The notes beneath the pieces were generated by a model. That model was given only the letters and a program-made list of their open reading frames with translations, ran no database searches and was not told the origin of the DNA. From Micromonospora pisi (GTDB lineage: Bacteria; Actinomycetota; Actinomycetes; Mycobacteriales; Micromonosporaceae): a DNA stretch of 64,000 bases. A program made the translations under genes and the position numbers. Shown piece by piece: positions 25,191-35,700 of this stretch; positions within the stretch are counted from its first letter, which is position 1, and each line of letters starts with the position of its first letter. The stretch is from contig NZ_RBKT01000001.1 of the NCBI RefSeq assembly GCF_003633685.1, forward strand, positions 496,001 through 560,000, read 5' to 3'.

Positions 25191-25682
25191 CCTTTTGTCC
25201 TCCCCGTATGGCGCAACGCGTTACGCGCCGCGAGCAGGATACGGCCGGCATACCTGTTCCGCTAGAGGCACATCCGGCAGAGTTTGTGGGCCGAGAGTAG
25301 AAGAAGTCGTGGCGTGCAACTGATTGCCGGGTAAGGCTTACATTGCCGCCACCGTCGAACCAGTCCAATTTGGTCAGATGCGATGTTTTGCCCAGCACTG
25401 GAGGCGTCAACAACACGTGTTGCCGAGGGTACGGTCCCCGGAATGAGCCGCCCATCACACCGATTCAGGCTCTTTGCCCGACTAGCGGAAATAACCAAGA
25501 TTGTCACCTGGCGAATCAGCTCCCGGACTGGATTGGCACCCCGGCCAGACATCCCTGACGACAATCCCGCCCCACGGAAGACGGCGCGCGTGGGCAGAGC
25601 CCGACGCGCGCCGCTTCATCCTTGTACGAATTCCCAGGTCAAGACGCCTCTGGCCGGGACAACCCGGATCGGCGTCGCCCGG
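25191..25682. other. 492-bp gap with no supported gene
   Basis: This stretch separates the sugar transferase start from the topoisomerase A-subunit stop, both on the minus strand. It is noticeably less GC-rich than its surroundings. Short open frames exist on both strands but have no ribosome site, codon pattern or recognisable domain. It probably holds the sugar transferase promoter and 5' leader; I see no clear terminator hairpin. Confidence 0.5.
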
Positions 25683-28208
25683 TCAGCCCCGTTCGATCAG
25701 GTGCCCCACCAGGTCCGGACCGAAGACGGCGGTCCCGGAACCATCGCGCCGCTCGTCGGGCTCCGGCAACGCGAGCGGCTCCCCACGCTTGCCCGCACCG
25801 ACCGGACGCGGGCCGACCCAGGCCACGACCAGCTTGGTCTCGCCCTTGAGGAACCGCTGCGCGCGCACCCCGCCGGTGGCCCGCCCCTTCGCCGGGTAGA
25901 GCGCGAACGGCGTGACCTTCACGCCACTGCCGGTGCTGGTCACCACCATCGGTTCACCATGTTCCGGGTCCTCGGTACGGACCGCCCCGAAGAACAGGAC
26001 CTGGGCGCCGGCGGCCAGGTTCACGCCGGCCATGCCACCGCCCTTGAGTCCCTGCGGACGCACCAGCGACGCGGCGAAGCGCAGCAGCGAGGCGTCCGAG
26101 GTCACGAAGGTGAGACTCTCCGTACCGTCGTCGAGCCAGGTGGCACCGACCACCTCGTCGCCCTCACGAAGGCCGATCACCTCGAACTCGTCCGCGCGTA
26201 CCGGCCACTCCGGTGCGCAGACCTTCACCACGCCCTGCCGGGTGCCCAGCGCGAGCCCCGGCGAACCGGCACCCTGTTCACCCAGGGGCGCCAGCCCGAC
26301 GACGGTCTCGCCCGGGTGCAGTGCGACCAGTTCCGCGACGGACATGCCACCGCTGACCGACACCGTGCCGGCCTGCTCCGGCAGGACCGGCAGCGGCAGG
26401 ACATCGGTCTTGAACGCCCGGCCCGCGCTGGTGATCAGGAGAACCTGGCCACGGGCGGTGGTCCGGACCACGGCCCGGATCGCGTCGTGCTTGGTCCGGC
26501 CGTTGCGGCGACGCCCCTCGGACGCCTCCTCCGACTCGGCCGCGGTCCGGGCGACCAGCCCGGTCGCGGAGAGGATCACCTGGCACGGGTCGTCGGCCAC
26601 CTCCAGCGGACCGGCCGGCGCGGACGCGGCGAGCACCTCCTTGAGGTCACCGTCGACCAGCGTCGTACGCCGTTCGGTCGCGAAGTCCTTCACCACCTTG
26701 GCCAACTCGTCCGAGACCACCCGGCGCAGCACGCTCTCGTCGTCGAGGATCGCCGACAGTTCGGCGATCTCGCCGCGCAACTGGTCACGCTCGGCCTCCA
26801 GCTCGATCCGGTCGAACCGGGTCAGCCGGCGCAGTGGTGTGTCGAGAATGTAGGTGGCCTGGATCTCGGAGAGCGCGAACCGGGCCATCAGCGCGTCCCG
26901 GGCCGCCTGGGCGTTGTCACTGCCCCGGATCAGCCGGACCACCTCGTCGATGTCCAGCAGCGCGATCAGCAGCCCGTCGACCAGGTGCAACCGGTCCTGC
27001 CGCTTGCGTCGTCGGTACGTCGTACGACGGGTCACCACCTGGTAGCGGTGGGCGAGGAACACCTCCAGCAGGGCCTTCAGGCCGAGGGTCTGCGGCTGCC
27101 CGTCCACCAGGACCAGGTTGTTCACGCCGAACGACTGCTCCAGTGGGGTCAGCCGGTAGAGGTCGGCCAGCAGCGCCTGCGGATTCACGCCGACCTTGCA
27201 CTCGATGACCAGACGGGTGCCGTTCTCCCGGTCGGTCAGGTCCTTCACGTCGGCGATGCCCTGCAACCGCGCCGGCTGCCGCTGCCCCTTGCGCGGCCCG
27301 GAGGTGATCACCTTGCCCCGGACCTCGTCCGTGATCGCCTCGATGACCTTCTCCGCCCCGACCCCGTAGGGCAGTTCGGTGACGGTGATGGCCTGCCGGC
27401 CCCGGCTCCCCTCGAGCGGGCCGATCGTCACCCGGCCGCGCATCCGGACCACCCCACGGCCGGTCTCGTACGCCTTGCGTACCTCGTCCAGGCCGAGCAG
27501 CAGGCCACCGGTCGGCAGGTCGGGGCCGGGGACGAACTCCATCAGCTTGTCCAGCGACGCGTCCGGGTGCCGGATCAGCCAACGGGCCGCCGCGACCACC
27601 TCGCCGAGGTTGTGCGGGATCATGTTGGTGGCCATTCCGACCGCGATTCCCGAGGTGCCGTTGACCAGCAGGTTCGGGAACGCCGCCGGCAGCACGCTCG
27701 GCTCGGAGAGCGACCCGTCGTAGTTCGGCCGGAAGTCGACCGTGCCCTCGCCGAGTTCGCCGACGAGCAGCATCGCCTCGCGCGACATCCGCGCCTCGGT
27801 GTACCGGGCCGCCGCCGGCCCGTCGTCCGGCGAGCCGAAGTTGCCGTGGCCGTCGATCAGGGGGACGTTCAGGGAGAAACTCTGCGCCAGCCGGACCATC
27901 GCGTCGTAGATCGCGGTGTCGCCGTGCGGGTGGTACTTACCCATCACGTCACCGACAACACGGGCCGACTTCACGTGACCACGGTCGGGCCGGTAGCCCT
28001 GCTCGCTCATCGAGAAGAGGATCCGCCGGTGCACCGGCTTGAGGCCGTCGCGCGCGTCCGGCAGCGCACGGGAATGGATGACCGAGAACGCGTACTCCAG
28101 GTAGGAGTCCTCGACCTCGGTGGCGAGCGGGTTGTCGATCACCCGCGCGCCCGCCTGGTCGAAGGCGGAGAGGTCGACCCGCTGCGGATTGCCGGTACGG
28201 CGTGCCAT
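25683..28208 (-). CDS. parC: DNA topoisomerase IV/gyrase-type subunit A
   Basis: The 841-residue protein is the DNA-cutting subunit of a type IIA topoisomerase. The N-terminal breakage-reunion domain carries [66 protein letters not shown] with the catalytic Tyr at residue 136, and [18 protein letters not shown] coiled region at about 440-490 ([24 protein letters not shown]) follows, then the beta-pinwheel C-terminal domain from about residue 525. It lacks the GyrA-box QRRGGKG in what I can read, favouring topoisomerase IV over gyrase. ATG 28208 gives MARRTGNPQ. It lies 101 bp after the B-subunit gene. The gene symbol is by family resemblance. Confidence 0.9.
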   Translation of the reverse strand: MARRTGNPQRVDLSAFDQAGARVIDNPLATEVEDSYLEYAFSVIHSRALPDARDGLKPVHRRILFSMSEQGYRPDRGHVKSARVVGDVMGKYHPHGDTAIYDAMVRLAQSFSLNVPLIDGHGNFGSPDDGPAAARYTEARMSREAMLLVGELGEGTVDFRPNYDGSLSEPSVLPAAFPNLLVNGTSGIAVGMATNMIPHNLGEVVAAARWLIRHPDASLDKLMEFVPGPDLPTGGLLLGLDEVRKAYETGRGVVRMRGRVTIGPLEGSRGRQAITVTELPYGVGAEKVIEAITDEVRGKVITSGPRKGQRQPARLQGIADVKDLTDRENGTRLVIECKVGVNPQALLADLYRLTPLEQSFGVNNLVLVDGQPQTLGLKALLEVFLAHRYQVVTRRTTYRRRKRQDRLHLVDGLLIALLDIDEVVRLIRGSDNAQAARDALMARFALSEIQATYILDTPLRRLTRFDRIELEAERDQLRGEIAELSAILDDESVLRRVVSDELAKVVKDFATERRTTLVDGDLKEVLAASAPAGPLEVADDPCQVILSATGLVARTAAESEEASEGRRRNGRTKHDAIRAVVRTTARGQVLLITSAGRAFKTDVLPLPVLPEQAGTVSVSGGMSVAELVALHPGETVVGLAPLGEQGAGSPGLALGTRQGVVKVCAPEWPVRADEFEVIGLREGDEVVGATWLDDGTESLTFVTSDASLLRFAASLVRPQGLKGGGMAGVNLAAGAQVLFFGAVRTEDPEHGEPMVVTSTGSGVKVTPFALYPAKGRATGGVRAQRFLKGETKLVVAWVGPRPVGAGKRGEPLALPEPDERRDGSGTAVFGPDLVGHLIERG

Positions 28209-28309
28209 GACTACGTGCTCACTTCCATCCGTCGGCCGGTCCACCGGCCACTGAAACGACTTGGACCCGGGCGGGGCGAGCCGGCCGCCAAGGCGACCGG
28301 CTCCGGTGC

Positions 28310-30367
28310 TCACGTGTCGATGGTCTCCTGGTCGACCCGGCTGGCGGAGTCGATGAGCCAGTTCTTGCGGGGCTCGACCTTCTCCCCCATCAGCAGTTCC
28401 AGCACTTCCTCGGCGGCCGAGGCGTCATCGAGGGTGATCCGGCGTACGGCCCGGCTCGCCGGGTTCATCGTGGTGTCCCACAGCTCGTCGGCGTCCATCT
28501 CACCGAGTCCCTTGAACCGGGGAATCGGGGTGACGACCTGCTTGCCCGCCTTCTCCAGCCGGGCCACCGTGCTCGACATCTCGGCCTGTGTGTAGGTGTA
28601 GACCGTCTCCGGGCTGCGGCCCTTCGTGCTCACCTTGTGCAGCGGAGGCACCGCCGCGTAGAGCCGGCCGGCCTCGATCACCGGCCGCATGTACTTGGCG
28701 AAGAGTGTGATCAGCAGGGTTCGGATGTGCGACCCGTCCACGTCGGCGTCCGCCATGATCATGATGCGGCCGTACCGGAGCGCGTCCAGGTCGAAGGTAC
28801 GGCCCGAGCCGGCGCCGAGCACCTGGACGATCGCCGAGCACTCGGCGTTGTCCAGGACCTGCTGGAGGCTGGCCTTCTGCACGTTGAGGATCTTGCCTCG
28901 GATCGGCAGCAGGGCCTGGTACTCGGAGGAGCGGGCCAACCGGGCGGTGCCCAGCGCGCTGTCACCCTCCACGATGAACAGCTCACTGCGGGCGACCCCG
29001 GTCGACCGGCAGTCCACCAGCTTCGGCGGCATCGACGCGCCCTCCAGCGCGGTCTTGCGCCGGGCGGCGTCCTTCTGCTGCTTCTGGGTCAGCCGGACCC
29101 GGGCCGCGTCGACGATCTTCTGTAGGACGGTACGCGCCTCGGTCTTGGTCCGCCGGTCCTCCAGCCAGGTCTTGAGCTGCTGCTCGACCACGTTCTGGAC
29201 CACCTTGGTGACCGGCGCGGTGGAGAGCTCGTCCTTGGTCTGCGAGGTGAACTGCGGCTCCGGGATCCGTACGTGCACCACGACGGTCATGCCTTCGAGC
29301 ACGTCGTCGAGGATCGGCGCGTCCTCCTTCGGCTTGAGCAGGCCACGGGTGTTGCGGATCGCGGCCGTCAGCGCCCGTACGGCACCCCGCTCGAAACCCT
29401 TGCGGTGGGTGCCGCCGTGCACGTTACGGATGGTGTTGGTGAAGCACTCCACCGTCCGCTCGTAGCCGGTGCCCCACTGGAGCGCGACCTCCACCTCGGC
29501 CCGACGCTCAACATTGCTCTGCATGACGCCGTGTTCGTCGGCGGCGTTCTCCCGGTAGTTCCCCTCACCGACGATCAGGAGGGTCCCGGAGACGGGCTTG
29601 TCGCCGGCCGGGGCGAGGAAGTCCACCATGTCGGTGAGGCCCTGCGGGAAGTGGAACGTCTCGAGGGTGGGTTCGTCGGCGGTGTTGTCCCGCAGCACGT
29701 AGGTGACGCCGGGAACCAGGAACGCGGTGTTGCGCAGCTTGGTCCGGACGGCGTCGACGTCGAGGCTCGCGCCGGTCTCGAAGTAGCGGGCGTCGTACCA
29801 GTAGCGGATGGAGGTGCCGGTGGAGGCGCCGCGCTTCATCCGGCCGACCGGCCGCAGTCCCGGTTGCCGGGTGAAGGTGCTCTCCGGTCCGGCACCGTCG
29901 AAGACGCCCGGAACGCCGTGCTGGAACGACATCTGGTGGATCTGTCCGCCCCGCTGGACGGTGACGTCGAACCGCCGGGAGAGCGCGTTGACCGCCGAGG
30001 CGCCCACGCCGTGCAGACCACCGGAGGTCTTGTAGCCGGAACCGCCGAACTTGCCGCCCGCGTGCAGCCGGGTCAGCACCAGTTCGACACCGGAGAGCCC
30101 GGACCTGGCGTGCAGGTCGGTGGGGATTCCCCGGCCGTCGTCGTCCACCTGCACCGAACCGTCGGCGTGCAGAATGACCTCGACCCGGGTGGCATGACCG
30201 GCGACGCCCTCGTCGGTGGAGTTGTCGAGGATCTCGTTGAGCAGGTGACCGACGCCACGGCTGTCGGTCGACCCGATGTACATGCCGGGTCGTTTCCGGA
30301 CGGCATCGAGGCCTTCCAGATGGGTGAGGTCATCGGCCCCGTACAGAATCTCAGGTTGTGCAGTCAA
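28310..30367 (-). CDS. parE: DNA topoisomerase IV/gyrase-type subunit B
   Basis: The 685-residue protein is the ATPase subunit partnering the adjacent A subunit for decatenation or supercoiling control. GHKL ATPase motifs are visible: [30 protein letters not shown] (catalytic Glu and Mg-binding Asn), DDGRGIP and [15 protein letters not shown]. The transducer follows, then the TOPRIM domain with [15 protein letters not shown] and [15 protein letters not shown], and the tail [27 protein letters not shown] instead of the GyrB form EGDSAGG fits the actinobacterial topoisomerase IV branch as I know it. The frame begins [19 protein letters not shown], a normal start. Adjacent placement of both subunits supports a topoisomerase IV operon. 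Confidence 0.9.
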   Translation of the reverse strand: MTAQPEILYGADDLTHLEGLDAVRKRPGMYIGSTDSRGVGHLLNEILDNSTDEGVAGHATRVEVILHADGSVQVDDDGRGIPTDLHARSGLSGVELVLTRLHAGGKFGGSGYKTSGGLHGVGASAVNALSRRFDVTVQRGGQIHQMSFQHGVPGVFDGAGPESTFTRQPGLRPVGRMKRGASTGTSIRYWYDARYFETGASLDVDAVRTKLRNTAFLVPGVTYVLRDNTADEPTLETFHFPQGLTDMVDFLAPAGDKPVSGTLLIVGEGNYRENAADEHGVMQSNVERRAEVEVALQWGTGYERTVECFTNTIRNVHGGTHRKGFERGAVRALTAAIRNTRGLLKPKEDAPILDDVLEGMTVVVHVRIPEPQFTSQTKDELSTAPVTKVVQNVVEQQLKTWLEDRRTKTEARTVLQKIVDAARVRLTQKQQKDAARRKTALEGASMPPKLVDCRSTGVARSELFIVEGDSALGTARLARSSEYQALLPIRGKILNVQKASLQQVLDNAECSAIVQVLGAGSGRTFDLDALRYGRIMIMADADVDGSHIRTLLITLFAKYMRPVIEAGRLYAAVPPLHKVSTKGRSPETVYTYTQAEMSSTVARLEKAGKQVVTPIPRFKGLGEMDADELWDTTMNPASRAVRRITLDDASAAEEVLELLMGEKVEPRKNWLIDSASRVDQETIDT

Positions 30368-30775
30368 CGAGCTGAACTCCCAGAAGTGCGTTCTACACGC
30401 CGCGGCACGGCATGATCGTCGTCGGCCCGGCCGGCGCTGCCCGCGAGCCTACCTACTCCCCTGCGCGCTTCGACGGGACTGTCCGTGTCGACGGGCGTGG
30501 CAGGGACCGACATCACCGGATCGTGCCGTCCCGGTACGACAGGAACTTGTCCCGTACCACCCCACCGGCACATCTTGTCCTTGCCAAGTTCCCTCGCCAG
30601 GGCCGTGTTGTCACCGTAAAGATCGAAGGTGACCCCGCACGGTGCCCCACCGCCCGTCGCGGGCTGCCCCTGGGCGGCCGGCGCGCCGACCCCGCGACGG
30701 CGTCCGGCCCGGGCAACCAACCCGGGCCGGAGGCACTCACCGGCGCCGACCCTCTGGTCGGCGCCGGCCGCCGAC
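30368..30775. other. 408-bp gap upstream of parE
   Basis: The region separates the desaturase stop from the B-subunit start, both on the minus strand. Besides the terminator hairpin at 30740-30767 I see no gene-like frame; open frames here lack start signals and recognisable motifs. It presumably holds the promoter of the topoisomerase operon. Confidence 0.5.
30740..30767. terminator. Hairpin terminator after desaturase gene
   Basis: CCGGCGCCGACC and its exact complement pair around CTCT, eight bases past the desaturase stop on the minus strand. It likely ends the transcript of the NRPS-PLP-desaturase group. Confidence 0.72.
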
Positions 30776-31735
30776 TCAGTTCGTCCGCGCCGGGCGACGA
30801 TCGGTACGGCGCAGCTCGTGCCAGAGCAGACGGTAGAAGTCGCCGTAGCTCCGCTCGACATTCGCCGCGAGACGCCGGGTCTCCTCGTGCCGTGACGGCA
30901 GCTGGTTGATCGGCACCGTCATCGCCGCGTGATGCTCGATGTGCAGGTTGTTGCCGTTGGTGAACCAGGTGCTCAGCCAGCTGCCCCGGATCGACCGGGT
31001 GTTGCGCAGCACGTCGGTGGTGTCGGTCTCACAGAGCAGGTGTTCCGGCAGCTCCACGAGGAAGTGCATCGGCACCGCGAGCAGCAACGGCAGGACCCAG
31101 AGACGCAGCGGGTACGCCCCGTACCCGGCCAGGGCCAGGCCGATCACGGCCAGCACGACGACGCCGAGTACGAGGTGTTCGGTGACGATCCGCCGACGCA
31201 TGGTCGGGCTGACCGCGCCGTACTGGTAACTCCACCGCCCGGTGGCGCAGCGGAGCACGTCCCACCCGACCGAGCCGAGGCGCGGATAGTCGAGCAGCCC
31301 GCGCAGCAGCGCGGCCACGGTGATCGGCTGACGGGTGTCGAAGCCGAAGAACTCGGTGTCCTGCGGCGTACCGAGGTAGCGGTGGTGCTGGAGGTGACGC
31401 AACCGGTAGTGGCTGTAGACCACGAGCAACGGCAACCCCAACGGCACACCGACCAGCCGGTGCGGCCACGACTGCCGGAAGGCCGAGTGGTGCAGGCACT
31501 GGTGCTGCAACTCGACCGCGTGTGTGTACATCGCCGCGAGCAGCACCACCCCGACAGCGATGAGCAGCGGTTCCGGGCGCAGCGCCAGGACCACGCCCAC
31601 GACGGTGAGCACGGCCAGCGCCACCAGCTTGGCCACGAAGACCCGCTCGTCGGCACGGGACACTCGGGTACGGGTGAACAGCAGGGCCGGGCTTGCGGAC
31701 GTACGGGCTCCGGGTGCTGCGTCAAGTACGGTCAT
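30776..31735 (-). CDS. Fatty-acid-desaturase-family di-iron enzyme in NRPS group
   Basis: The 319-residue membrane protein has the three His boxes of membrane desaturases and hydroxylases: HQCLHH at about residue 80, HLQHH near residue 115 and HIEHH near residue 265. They are separated by hydrophobic helix pairs (LVALAVLTVVGVVLAL, LVLGVVVLAVIGLAL). These enzymes use O2 and a di-iron centre to introduce a double bond or a hydroxyl. ATG 31735 follows AGGAG at 5 bp; a GTG directly precedes it. It lies 52 bp after the PLP enzyme, which lies 55 bp after the NRPS, so the three probably share a transcript. The substrate could be a lipid or the peptide or amino-acid intermediate; the latter is suggested only by context. 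Confidence 0.87.
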   Translation of the reverse strand: MTVLDAAPGARTSASPALLFTRTRVSRADERVFVAKLVALAVLTVVGVVLALRPEPLLIAVGVVLLAAMYTHAVELQHQCLHHSAFRQSWPHRLVGVPLGLPLLVVYSHYRLRHLQHHRYLGTPQDTEFFGFDTRQPITVAALLRGLLDYPRLGSVGWDVLRCATGRWSYQYGAVSPTMRRRIVTEHLVLGVVVLAVIGLALAGYGAYPLRLWVLPLLLAVPMHFLVELPEHLLCETDTTDVLRNTRSIRGSWLSTWFTNGNNLHIEHHAAMTVPINQLPSRHEETRRLAANVERSYGDFYRLLWHELRRTDRRPARTN

Positions 31736-31787
31736 CACGTCTCCTGGCGTGGCTGATCACGATCTGTGCTGTGTCTGCGGGTCCGGC

Positions 31788-32708
31788 TCAGCGACCGCTG
31801 AGCAGCACCACGTGCGTGCCCGGGGTCAGGCCGACCGCCTCCGCCCGGGCGAGCAGCCCGGCCAGCGCGACGGCACCGGCGGCGGTGGGGTGCGCGCCGT
31901 AACCGGCGAGTGCGGTACGCGCCTCGACGAGTTGCCGGTCGTCGGCGCCGTACGCCGCGCCACCGGTGTCGGCGATCGCGGCCATCGCCTCAGGTCCCTG
32001 GAGGGCGTGCCAGTTGACCAGCGGCTGGTTGTGGTCCGAGGTGGTGACCCCGTCCGGCGGAAGCATCCGGTACTCGCCCGGCCAGCTCGTCAGTACCGGG
32101 TTGTTGCCGGCCGAACCGACGCCGTTGATCACCGTCGGCCAGTCCAGCGCCCGGAGCTGCCGGTGCACCGCGATGATCGTGGTGCCGTTGCCGACCGGGA
32201 TCCAGAGTGCGGCCGGCGGGTCGCCCAGCACCGCGCGCAGCGCCGGCACCACCACCCCGTGCCCTTCGAAGACCGCGTCGACGTACGGGCCGTCGACGTT
32301 GCCGTCGACCGCGCCGTCCTCGGCGGCGAGCCGGCGGGACTCGTCGACCGCGTCCTCGTAGCTGCCGGGAACCAGGTGCACGTGGGCACCGGCGGCCCGC
32401 ATGAAGGCGCCGCCGTCGCTCCACCCGGTCGGCAGGACGACGGTGCAGGTCAGCCCGCTGGCGCGGCAGGCCATCGCCATGGCCCGTCCGTAGTTTCCGC
32501 AGGTGGCGACGACGATGTGCCGGTAACCGTCGGCGATCGCACGGGCGACCACGGCACGGGCGGCCGGTTCCTTGTGGCTGCCGGAGGCGTACCTGGTCTC
32601 GTCCTTGATCAGGATCCGGACGCCGGGCACCAGGCCGGTGGCGTCGATCAGTGGCGTGCCGTACGCGTCGACGGGTGCGACGAGGTCGGCGAGGGTCTCG
32701 ATGGACAT
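31788..32708 (-). CDS. PLP-dependent enzyme, threonine synthase/TrpB-like fold type II
   Basis: The 306-residue protein belongs to the fold-type II PLP family (threonine synthase, cysteate synthase, TrpB). The PLP Lys sits in ASGSHKEPAARAV, the phosphate-side loop reads VVATCGNYGRAMAMACR, substrate-side contacts are PTGWSDGGAFMRAAGAHVHLV, and the second Gly-rich stretch is IPVGNGTTIIA. It is short compared with primary-metabolism threonine synthases. Family reactions replace or eliminate groups at the beta or gamma carbon of amino acids. GAGGAG precedes the ATG. Between the NRPS and desaturase genes it is a good candidate to make a non-standard amino acid for the NRPS; the reaction itself cannot be named. 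Confidence 0.82.
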   Translation of the reverse strand: MSIETLADLVAPVDAYGTPLIDATGLVPGVRILIKDETRYASGSHKEPAARAVVARAIADGYRHIVVATCGNYGRAMAMACRASGLTCTVVLPTGWSDGGAFMRAAGAHVHLVPGSYEDAVDESRRLAAEDGAVDGNVDGPYVDAVFEGHGVVVPALRAVLGDPPAALWIPVGNGTTIIAVHRQLRALDWPTVINGVGSAGNNPVLTSWPGEYRMLPPDGVTTSDHNQPLVNWHALQGPEAMAAIADTGGAAYGADDRQLVEARTALAGYGAHPTAAGAVALAGLLARAEAVGLTPGTHVVLLSGR

Positions 32709-32763
32709 GGGGCTCCTCAGGAGGGTCCGGGGTGGCCGGATGGCAGTCGGGTGGGGGGTGGGC

Positions 32764-35700
32764 TCAGGTCCTGGCCGCGAGAAGCAGCTCGTCCGCCTCG
32801 CGCTGGAGGGTGTCCCGGTCACCGATCTCGGCGGGCGGCACCGCGTCCGGCAGGTGGTCCTCGATCAGCCGCAGTGGTCGGTTGAACCAGCCGCGTACCG
32901 CCCAGGCGAGTTGGAGCAGGCCGCTGACGACGACCAGCAGGGCGAGACCTCGGCCGGGTCCGGTGCCGATCACCCGGCCGACCGTGTCGGCCAGAGCGCC
33001 ACCGGGTTCGAGCAGGGGCTGGACGTACCGGTCGGCCAGTGGGCCGACCACCAGGTAGCCCAGCGGCATGGTCAGCATCATCACCGTGATGAAGATCGAG
33101 AGGACCCGGCCCTGGAGTTCGAAACCGACCTTGCTCTGGATCAGCGCGATCCAGTGCCCCTCGGTGACCGATTCGCCGAAGGTCAGCAGGAACATGCCGA
33201 CCGCCGCGAAGACCGGGCTGGCGCCGATGCCGACGACCGCCATCGCGAGGCTGGCCAGCCCCATGAAGATGATCATTCCGTTGGCCCGCCGGGCGGTGCC
33301 GCCCCAGAGCCCCATCAGCAGGCTGCCGCAGAGTCCGCCGAGGCCACCGGCGGAGAGCGCCACGCCGAGCGCGATCGGCGACTGCTCGATCAGCAGCATC
33401 GGGGTGATCACCGCGAAACCGAGGGTGTAGAAGGCGTGGTCGATGACGAAGAACCGCAGCGCGGCGCGGAGCCCGGGCCGGCGGGCGATGTACCGCCACC
33501 CGTTGGCCACCTCGGTCCGGAAGGTCTCCTCCCGCCGCCGGAACATCAGATCCGGGAAGCGGACCAGGAGCAGCGTGGTCACGCCGACACCGAACGTCGC
33601 CACGTCCAGCAGGATCACGCCGTCGATCCCGATCAGACCGATCAGCCCGGCGCCGAGCATCGGCGCGAACACCAGTCCGAAGTTCACCCCGAGCTGGCTG
33701 ACCCCGTTGGCATGACCGAGGTACCGCTTCGGCACCAGTTGGGCCACCGCCGCCAGGTAGGCGGGCCGTTGGAAGGCACCGGCGACCGAGGTGACCGACA
33801 CCGCCAGATAGACCTGCCAGAGTTCCAGCCCACCGCCGAAGACCAGCAGGCCGAGCGCACCCATCGCGCACGCCGCCGCCGCGTCGCTGGCAAGCATCAC
33901 CCGGCGCCGGTCCCACCGGTCGGCGACCGCACCGGCGATCGGGCCGACCAGGATTCCCGGCAGCATGCCCACCGCGCTGACCACGGCGAAGTCGGTGATC
34001 GCGCCGGTCTGCTGGTAAACCCAGATGCTCAGCACCAAGGTGCTCAGCCCGCTGCCGATCATCGAGATGAACTGGCCGAACGCGACCAGCGCGAACCGGG
34101 ACAGGCTCGGTGCCGGCTGCCGGCGCGCGTCGGCCCCGCCGACCACCGGTCCGGCGGCGGCCGCCGGCTCCGCCGCACCCACGGTCGATCCGGGTACGGC
34201 AACCGCTTCGCCGCCGTCGACCGGTGCCGCCGCCGGCTCCCGGGCGGACCGGTCCAGCCACCCGCGTGCCCGCTCCACCAGCACCCCGGCCAGTGGTTCG
34301 GCGTGGCTGCGGACGAAGAAGTGACCGGCCTTGGGCAGTACCGCCAGGTCGACCTCGGCCGCGAAGTGCTCCCACTCGCGGTGGCGCTCCTGGTAGTGCT
34401 CGGTGACCCGGTCGCGGGCACCGACGACGCTCAGCACCGGGGCGCTCAGCTTGGTCGGCTCGTCGCCCCGGTAGTCGGCGGTGAAGTACTCCTCGGCGTC
34501 CCGCGCGTCGTGCCGTACGTTGCGCAGCACGAACGCCTCGTCCTCGGGGCGGTCCAGGTCGGTGAAGCCGCCCCGGCCACGGAGGTAGGCGAGGTACTCC
34601 CGGTCGGAGGTGAACCGGTCGGTCGGCACCAACCGGTAGAACCAGTCGAAGAACCGGCCGGGCAACCGGGCGGTGGGGAAGCCGGCGCCGAGCCCCACCC
34701 CGATCAGCTCGACCCCGGCCTCCTCGGCCCGCCGGGCGAGTTCCACGGTGACCGCTACCCCGAGGCAGTGCCCGTAGAGCAGAACCGGTCCGCTGATCCG
34801 CTGGAGTTCGGGCAGTACCCGGGCCGCCACCTCGGTACCGGGCAGCAGCGGGTCGTCCGGCCGGGCCTGGTCGTGACCGGGCAGTTCGAGTGCGTAGAGC
34901 GCCCAGTTGGCGGGCAGCGCCGACGCGAGGGGCTGGTATGCGATGGCGCTGCCACCGGAGTAGGGGACGGCGACCACGGTGACGCCACCGGTGGCCGGGT
35001 CGGCGTCGGCCGGGGTCAGCCGGTGCAGCAGCCGGTCCGGCTGCCGGTCCGGCCCGGCCGAGCGCTGGTCGAGCAGAGCGGCGAGGGTACGCACGGTCGG
35101 GTGCTGGTACAGCTCGATCAGGGTCGGCGCCGGTTCGATCCGCCGGACCAGCCGCAGTGCGCTGAACGAGTCGCCGCCGAGGGAGAAGAAGCTGTCGTCG
35201 ATGCCGATCTCGGCGATCCCGAGCGTCTCGGCCCAGACCGCCGCCAGTCGCCGCTCGGTGCCCGTACGCGGGGCCGTTCCGCCGGGTGCGGCGCCCGTCT
35301 CCGGTGGTGCGGGCAGAGCGCGCCGGTCGAGCTTGCCGTTCGGGGTGAGCGGCAGTTTCGGCAGCGGAACCACCCGAGCCGGCACCATGTGCACCGGCAG
35401 GGTGGCGGCGAGCGCCTCCCGTACCTCCGCCTCGGTGACCTCGACGCCGGGCTGGGCCACCAGGTATCCGACCAACTGGGCGATGCCGGAGGGCAGCGGG
35501 TGTACGGCCGCGGCGCAGGCGAGCACGCCGGGCAGGGCCCCGATGGCGGCCTCGACCTCGCCCAGTTCCACCCGGTAACCATTGATCTTCACCTGGTCGT
35601 CCAGCCGGCCGAGGAAGTCCACGTTGCCGTCGCGGTGGAACCGGGCCGCGTCCCCGGTCCGGTACATCCGGGCCGGGCCCGCGTTCCGGTCCTGCTCCGG

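Noticed and set aside
25262-25564. 100-codon minus-strand frame in the 25.2-25.7 kb gap
   Set aside because: Composition and lack of start signal or motif do not support a gene, although the lower GC drew attention.
25383-28595. Long plus-strand open frame across the topoisomerase A-subunit gene
   Set aside because: It is antisense to a gene with complete gyrase-family motifs; composition is typical of a shadow frame.
25683-30367. ParE/ParC pair as a resistant target duplicate for the NRPS product
   Set aside because: Actinomycetes normally carry topoisomerase IV genes in addition to gyrase; nothing in the sequence marks these as horizontally acquired or resistance-adapted.
30412-30909. 165-codon plus-strand frame before the desaturase
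   Set aside because: No ribosome site or domain, overlaps the desaturase terminator and C-terminus on the other strand.
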